From assembly GCA_022013395.1 (NCBI GenBank), contig JAKLQL010000116.1, positions 1 through 8,232 of the forward strand: a stretch of 8,232 bases of DNA. The letters are read 5' to 3'. The stretch is from Acetobacterium sp. Lineage in GTDB: Bacteria > Bacillota > Clostridia > Eubacteriales > Eubacteriaceae. This document shows positions 5,174 through 8,232 of the stretch, piece by piece. Position numbers and translations under genes: made by a program. How positions within the stretch are numbered: position 1 is the stretch's first letter; each line of letters begins with the position of its first letter. The notes under the pieces are model-generated. The model did not search any database and had not been told where the DNA came from. It worked only from the letters and a program-made list of their open reading frames with translations.

Positions 5174-6106
5174 ATGAGAAAAAAGTCGACTCCAAAAGTA
5201 AAAATAAAGAATTTACCGCGTTTCATAACGTTCTCTTTTATGAGCCTTATTCTCATTGTTATGATTACCATGTCATTGTTTTTTTTGATGACCAAAATGG
5301 TTGAAGTTTTCAATGCCCAGAGACTGGCCTTGCAAACGTCTTCGTCATCAAATTCGACTGAAAACAACACCCCTAAAGCTGCAAACACCCCCACCACGAC
5401 CAACATCAAGCAAGAAGCAAACGCTACTGCCACATCCCCCCAAAATACCGATCCTTTAGAAACGATCAAATCGCGTCTTCGAAGCGGTGACACTGATGGA
5501 ATCAAGGTTGTCTTTCTAACCTTTGATGATGGTCCCACAGAACATACCGGGGAGGTTCTGGATATACTCAATGAATATGATGCCAAAGCCACCTTCTTTA
5601 CAACTCTGCACGATGGCGAGAATGCTAAAGCCATGTATCGACAAATTGTTGCTGACGGAAATACCCTGGCTAATCATACCAGCAGTCACGATTACAGTCT
5701 TTATAACAATCCCGAGGCATTTTATGCTGATGTTGATCAGCTGGATCAATATCAAAAACAGGTAACCGGTCAAACCGAAACCAGCCACGTTTTTCGCTTC
5801 CCAGGTGGTTCTTCAAATGCTAACGAAACCTGTGTTCAAGGGATTGTAAAACGAGGATGGAATTACAGTGACTGGAATGTCTCTTCCGGCGATGGTAGTT
5901 CAGATCCTCCACTGAAGGATGTTGTTGCGCAGACAATTATTGGCGGTTGCCGCAGTCACGATGTTTCGGTCGTTTTATGTCATGCTGAACTTAAACCAGA
6001 AACACGAGCAGCCCTCCCCACCATAATTGAGACCCTGCAATCTGAAGGTTACACCTTTTTACCCATGGAAAGTGATTATACTTACCCTCGCCAATTAGAA
6101 GTTTAA
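5174..6106 (+). CDS. Membrane-anchored NodB-type polysaccharide deacetylase
   Basis: The start is ATG 5174, preceded by GAGG at five bases; a TTG at 5120 lengthens the frame but has no ribosome site. The product has 310 residues: a basic N-terminus, one membrane segment (about 17-39), a Ser/Thr/Asn/Ala-rich extracellular linker (about 54-95) and a NodB domain (about 110-305). The motifs are in order: TFDDGP with D118 and D119 (metal and catalytic base), HTSSH with H168 and H172 (metal ligands), RFPGG (208-212), DWN (233-235), and LCHAE with H270 as the probable catalytic acid, where the usual pattern is LHD. The family removes N-acetyl groups from peptidoglycan, chitin-like or exopolysaccharide sugars, and the topology puts the domain outside the membrane. 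Wall or secondary-polymer modification, perhaps lysozyme resistance, is the likely role. It is monocistronic and faces the diguanylate cyclase gene. Confidence 0.9.
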   Translation: MRKKSTPKVKIKNLPRFITFSFMSLILIVMITMSLFFLMTKMVEVFNAQRLALQTSSSSNSTENNTPKAANTPTTTNIKQEANATATSPQNTDPLETIKSRLRSGDTDGIKVVFLTFDDGPTEHTGEVLDILNEYDAKATFFTTLHDGENAKAMYRQIVADGNTLANHTSSHDYSLYNNPEAFYADVDQLDQYQKQVTGQTETSHVFRFPGGSSNANETCVQGIVKRGWNYSDWNVSSGDGSSDPPLKDVVAQTIIGGCRSHDVSVVLCHAELKPETRAALPTIIETLQSEGYTFLPMESDYTYPRQLEV

Positions 6107-6107
6107 T

Positions 6108-6139
6108 ATCAACCAGTGTTAAGTTAAACACTGATTGAT
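6108..6139. repeat. Inverted repeat just after the deacetylase stop
   Basis: ATCAACCAGTGTT (6108-6120) and AACACTGATTGAT (6127-6139) pair at 12 of 13 positions around a six-base loop. It begins one base after the stop codon but has no T run after it, so it is more likely a transcript-stabilising hairpin than a terminator. Confidence 0.6.
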
Positions 6140-6217
6140 GAAATCTCACCGCCAAACATTACCTCATCTTAATCACTTTGACAGCCTAACCAATGACAAT
6201 ATAATCAATAATCAAGT

Positions 6218-6250
6218 AAACCCACCGTTTTCACAGTGGGTTTATTATTT
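6218..6250. terminator. Intrinsic terminator between convergent deacetylase and cyclase genes
   Basis: AAACCCAC (6218-6225) pairs perfectly with GTGGGTTT (6236-6243), followed on the plus strand by ATTATTTTT. It should end the deacetylase transcript and abuts the stop of the opposing cyclase gene. The minus-strand T tract is weaker, so termination in that direction is less sure. Confidence 0.75.
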
Positions 6251-8053
6251 TTGTCTAACTCTCATTGCGGCACTTTGGTATTGCTTGTGGCGATACATGT
6301 CATCTTCGGCCCGTTTAAAAATTTCTTCAATGTCTTCTTCTTCATTCTTCTTTGTTTCGTGTCCAAACGAAATGGAAACATCCATGCCACCAACTTTTTC
6401 CTCCGAGGTCAGTTTCCTTATTTTTTCGATGATTTCAGTAATCTCTGAACCTTCTGTTTTAGGTAAAATCACAATAAATTCATCGCCACCAAGTCTGGCG
6501 ACAATATCATCTTTTCGGCACACCTGATTAATAATCCTAGCCGTCTTGATCAGTAACTCATCCCCCAGCAGATGTCCTAGTGTATCATTGATCAGTTTCA
6601 AACCATTCACATCTCCCAATAAAAGGGTTAATGGCAAATTTTCTTTTTTATCCAGACGAATCAATTCCTGCTCATAATACCTGCGATTATAAAGCCCCGT
6701 TAAATAATCATGATAACTGAGGTACAGAATTTCCTTCTCGATCCGCCGTTTTTCATTAATAAAACGCGCCTGCAGGATATTTTGAAAAGCTAAATTCGAC
6801 AATTGATTGGCAATTGTATAAAGCAACTTTGCTATTTTTTCAAATCTCCAGAAGGACATTTGCGGAACTTCTCTAAATGCCATTAATGCTTCCGCCTCAT
6901 CTGCACCAATCTCCCGGGCGTAGGCGACCAATTGTTCCTCTTTTAGATTTTCATCCCTTACCTGGCCAATCAGCCAATTTGCAACATGTTTGCCGCCAAC
7001 CGTAATGGCCGCTCCGGCATCCCATAATCCCCCGCTTAAACAGGTTTTTATGATGGGTCCATCAGCCGAATATGCACCAATGTCAGCGTCCGATTTATAA
7101 CAGTTTTCACGGCCTTTTTCGGTCTTTCGAATAATATTCTCGCAAAGTCTGGTAAAATTTGAGGTTCTTGTTATGGGCGTTCCATCCGTAAAGGTGATCA
7201 CCGAAGCAACACCGGTTGCGTCTGAAAACTCATCCTGCAATTTTTGAATGTCAGCCAGATCGATTAATTCGGTAAAATCAATATTACCAGCATCTTCCAG
7301 CGGCCTGGTTAACTCCAACATCCGTTTTTCCAATCGCTGTTCCAATTTTTTTCGATCAGTGATATCCCGTGCGGCTGCATAGACAAACTTTCCCTGCGGC
7401 CGTGAACTCCATTCAATCCAGTGATAAGTTCCATCTTTGGCTCGGTATCGATTGATAAAATTGACCACAGGATTCTGTTCATTAAGCCTGGCCATGACCT
7501 CTCGGGTAGCTTGGAGATCATCAGGATGGACAAAATCAAGATATTTTGTTTTGATCAACTCTTCACAGGTATAGCCCAGAATATCTTCCCAAGACTTATT
7601 TGTCTTTACGAAATTTCCTTCGGTATCAGCAATGCATAACAAGTCCAAGTTTAGTTCAAAAAAATTATTCAACTCCTCTAATTGCGTCTTCTCTTTAGAA
7701 ATATCAACAAAATTAGTTGTAAAAAAGCCTGGCTCTTGGGTATATACGATTACCCGACACCAAATATTCAAAGCTGCCGTATACTGTTCAAATTCTTTTT
7801 CGCCACCGTTTAAAGCAACGTCCCCATAAAATGCAATCCAATTAAATTCATCATTTACGATTTCCGGAAGCACCTGAGTTATTCGCTTCCCGATTATTTC
7901 GGTGCCAATAAGCCCCGTTAATTTTTCAAAAGCCCTATTGATTTCCAGAAATTCATAATCGCAAGGATTTCCTGCTTGATCACAGATAATTTTATGATAA
8001 GCATACCCTACTGGGGAGTGTTCAACTACGGATTTGTAAAAACTGTCATTCAT
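6245..8053 (-). CDS. Diguanylate cyclase with PAS-PAS-PocR-GGDEF architecture
   Basis: This 602-residue cytosolic sensor has no evident membrane helix. Residues 5-118 and about 125-240 look like two PAS domains: the first contains GYAYHKIICDQAGNPCDYEF, the second YLDFVHPDD, YRAKDGTYHWIEW and ARDITDRKKLEQ. Residues about 255-425 are a PocR sensory domain (LCENIIRKTEKGRENCYKSD, TCLSGGLWDAGAAI, LIGQVRDE) with C304, C318 and C338. The GGDEF domain (about 440-595) has YHDYLTGLYNRRYY, D481 in GDVNGLK, and an intact GGDEF at 522-526. An RxxD product-inhibition site (R513-D516) sits the canonical five residues before it. It should therefore make c-di-GMP from GTP and be feedback-inhibited. PocR domains are thought to bind small organic molecules such as propanediol. 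The ATG has AGAGGGG about seven bases upstream. Single gene; its targets are unknown. Confidence 0.93.
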   Translation of the reverse strand: MNDSFYKSVVEHSPVGYAYHKIICDQAGNPCDYEFLEINRAFEKLTGLIGTEIIGKRITQVLPEIVNDEFNWIAFYGDVALNGGEKEFEQYTAALNIWCRVIVYTQEPGFFTTNFVDISKEKTQLEELNNFFELNLDLLCIADTEGNFVKTNKSWEDILGYTCEELIKTKYLDFVHPDDLQATREVMARLNEQNPVVNFINRYRAKDGTYHWIEWSSRPQGKFVYAAARDITDRKKLEQRLEKRMLELTRPLEDAGNIDFTELIDLADIQKLQDEFSDATGVASVITFTDGTPITRTSNFTRLCENIIRKTEKGRENCYKSDADIGAYSADGPIIKTCLSGGLWDAGAAITVGGKHVANWLIGQVRDENLKEEQLVAYAREIGADEAEALMAFREVPQMSFWRFEKIAKLLYTIANQLSNLAFQNILQARFINEKRRIEKEILYLSYHDYLTGLYNRRYYEQELIRLDKKENLPLTLLLGDVNGLKLINDTLGHLLGDELLIKTARIINQVCRKDDIVARLGGDEFIVILPKTEGSEITEIIEKIRKLTSEEKVGGMDVSISFGHETKKNEEEDIEEIFKRAEDDMYRHKQYQSAAMRVRQK

Positions 8054-8072
8054 ATGTCATCCCCTCTTTTTA

Positions 8073-8102
8073 AATGGTTTTTATTTTATAACACTGTCAA
8101 TT
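8073..8102 (-). promoter_or_regulatory. Possible promoter region of the cyclase gene
   Basis: The minus strand carries TATAAAAT (-10 type) about 25 bases before the ribosome site, with TTGGGG 18 bases further upstream as a poor -35. A TTGACA is also present but only four bases from the -10, too close to serve it. The assignment is uncertain. Confidence 0.3.
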
Positions 8103-8133
8103 AATATACCCCAATATTTGAAAAAAATTTATG

Positions 8134-8182
8134 ATCTATGAATAAAATTTCGTATTAATTGCAATTATTTTGAAATCTATGA
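8134..8182. repeat. Direct repeat flanking a 12-bp palindrome upstream of the cyclase
   Basis: ATCTATGA occurs at 8134-8141 and 8175-8182, 41 bp apart (about four helical turns). Between them lies the perfect palindrome TAATTGCAATTA (8156-8167). The cluster lies upstream of the cyclase promoter region and could be a regulator site. Confidence 0.35.
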
Positions 8183-8185
8183 GCA

Positions 8186-8220
8186 TTTACTGAGTTTTAT
8201 CATTGATAAAGCTCAGTAAA
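8186..8220. repeat. Long near-perfect hairpin at the right edge
   Basis: Arms of 17 bases, starting TTTACTGAG (8186) and ending CTCAGTAAA (8220), pair with one T-G wobble and almost no loop. Neither side has a run of T, so it is not a classical intrinsic terminator. It may end a gene lying beyond the right edge, or be a stem of a mobile or regulatory element. Confidence 0.65.
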
Positions 8221-8232
8221 TAAATAAAAGGG

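Noticed and set aside
5113..5634. Open frame of 173 codons on the minus strand
   Set aside because: It lies opposite the deacetylase linker and NodB start, where the real gene is clearly supported by motifs and a ribosome site; its own product shows no recognisable domain.
6135..6527. Open frame of 130 codons on the plus strand
   Set aside because: It is antisense to the GGDEF end of the cyclase gene, starts inside the hairpin region without a ribosome site, and has a low-complexity Ser/Phe-rich product typical of reverse-strand shadows.

Overview
The window looks like chromosomal DNA of a strictly anaerobic, moderately AT-rich Firmicute, most likely an acetogen of the Eubacteriaceae (Acetobacterium-like). 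The reasons are: strong purine-rich Shine-Dalgarno sites with some GTG starts, a Firmicute-type GHKL kinase/LytTR regulator pair, a UroD-superfamily protein of the corrinoid methyltransferase kind typical of acetogens, a DUF2284 cysteine-rich protein, and a PocR-domain diguanylate cyclase. The genus is an inference. No phage, IS, CRISPR, tRNA or rRNA signal is visible.

Layout. (1) 1-1182, minus strand: a LytTR response regulator followed by the overlapping start of its membrane sensor kinase, which runs off the left edge. (2) 1372-1809, plus strand: a small lipoprotein with a serine-rich linker, divergent from the regulator. The intergenic region holds a direct repeat (1275-1303) with the geometry of a LytTR operator, about equally far from both promoters. 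(3) A bidirectional terminator at 1828-1863. (4) 1912-2889, minus: a UroD-family putative methyltransferase with a near-consensus promoter inside a 12-bp inverted repeat and a leader of about 160 nt. (5) 3298-3837, minus: a DUF2284 protein with 12 cysteines, with GC-rich, mutually exclusive hairpins downstream of it (3200-3290). (6) 4029-4946, minus: an AEC-family permease with a GTG start. (7) 5174-6106, plus: a membrane-anchored NodB-type polysaccharide deacetylase. (8) 6245-8053, minus: a PAS-PAS-PocR-GGDEF diguanylate cyclase. It faces the deacetylase across a terminator hairpin, and a large hairpin lies upstream of it at the right edge.

How the genes may relate. Apart from the kinase/regulator pair, each gene appears to have its own transcription unit, so this is a patchwork of single genes and not one operon. 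Two themes can be inferred. One is envelope sensing and modification: the LytTR system with its possible lipoprotein target, the deacetylase, and the c-di-GMP enzyme. The other is uptake and one-carbon use of small organic substrates: the UroD-type methyltransferase, the DUF2284 protein, the AEC permease, and the PocR domain as a small-molecule sensor. I see no clear new multi-gene system. The most promising unexplained signals are regulatory: the shared LytTR-like repeat, the inverted repeat spanning the uroD-like promoter together with its long leader, and the competing hairpins at 3200-3290.
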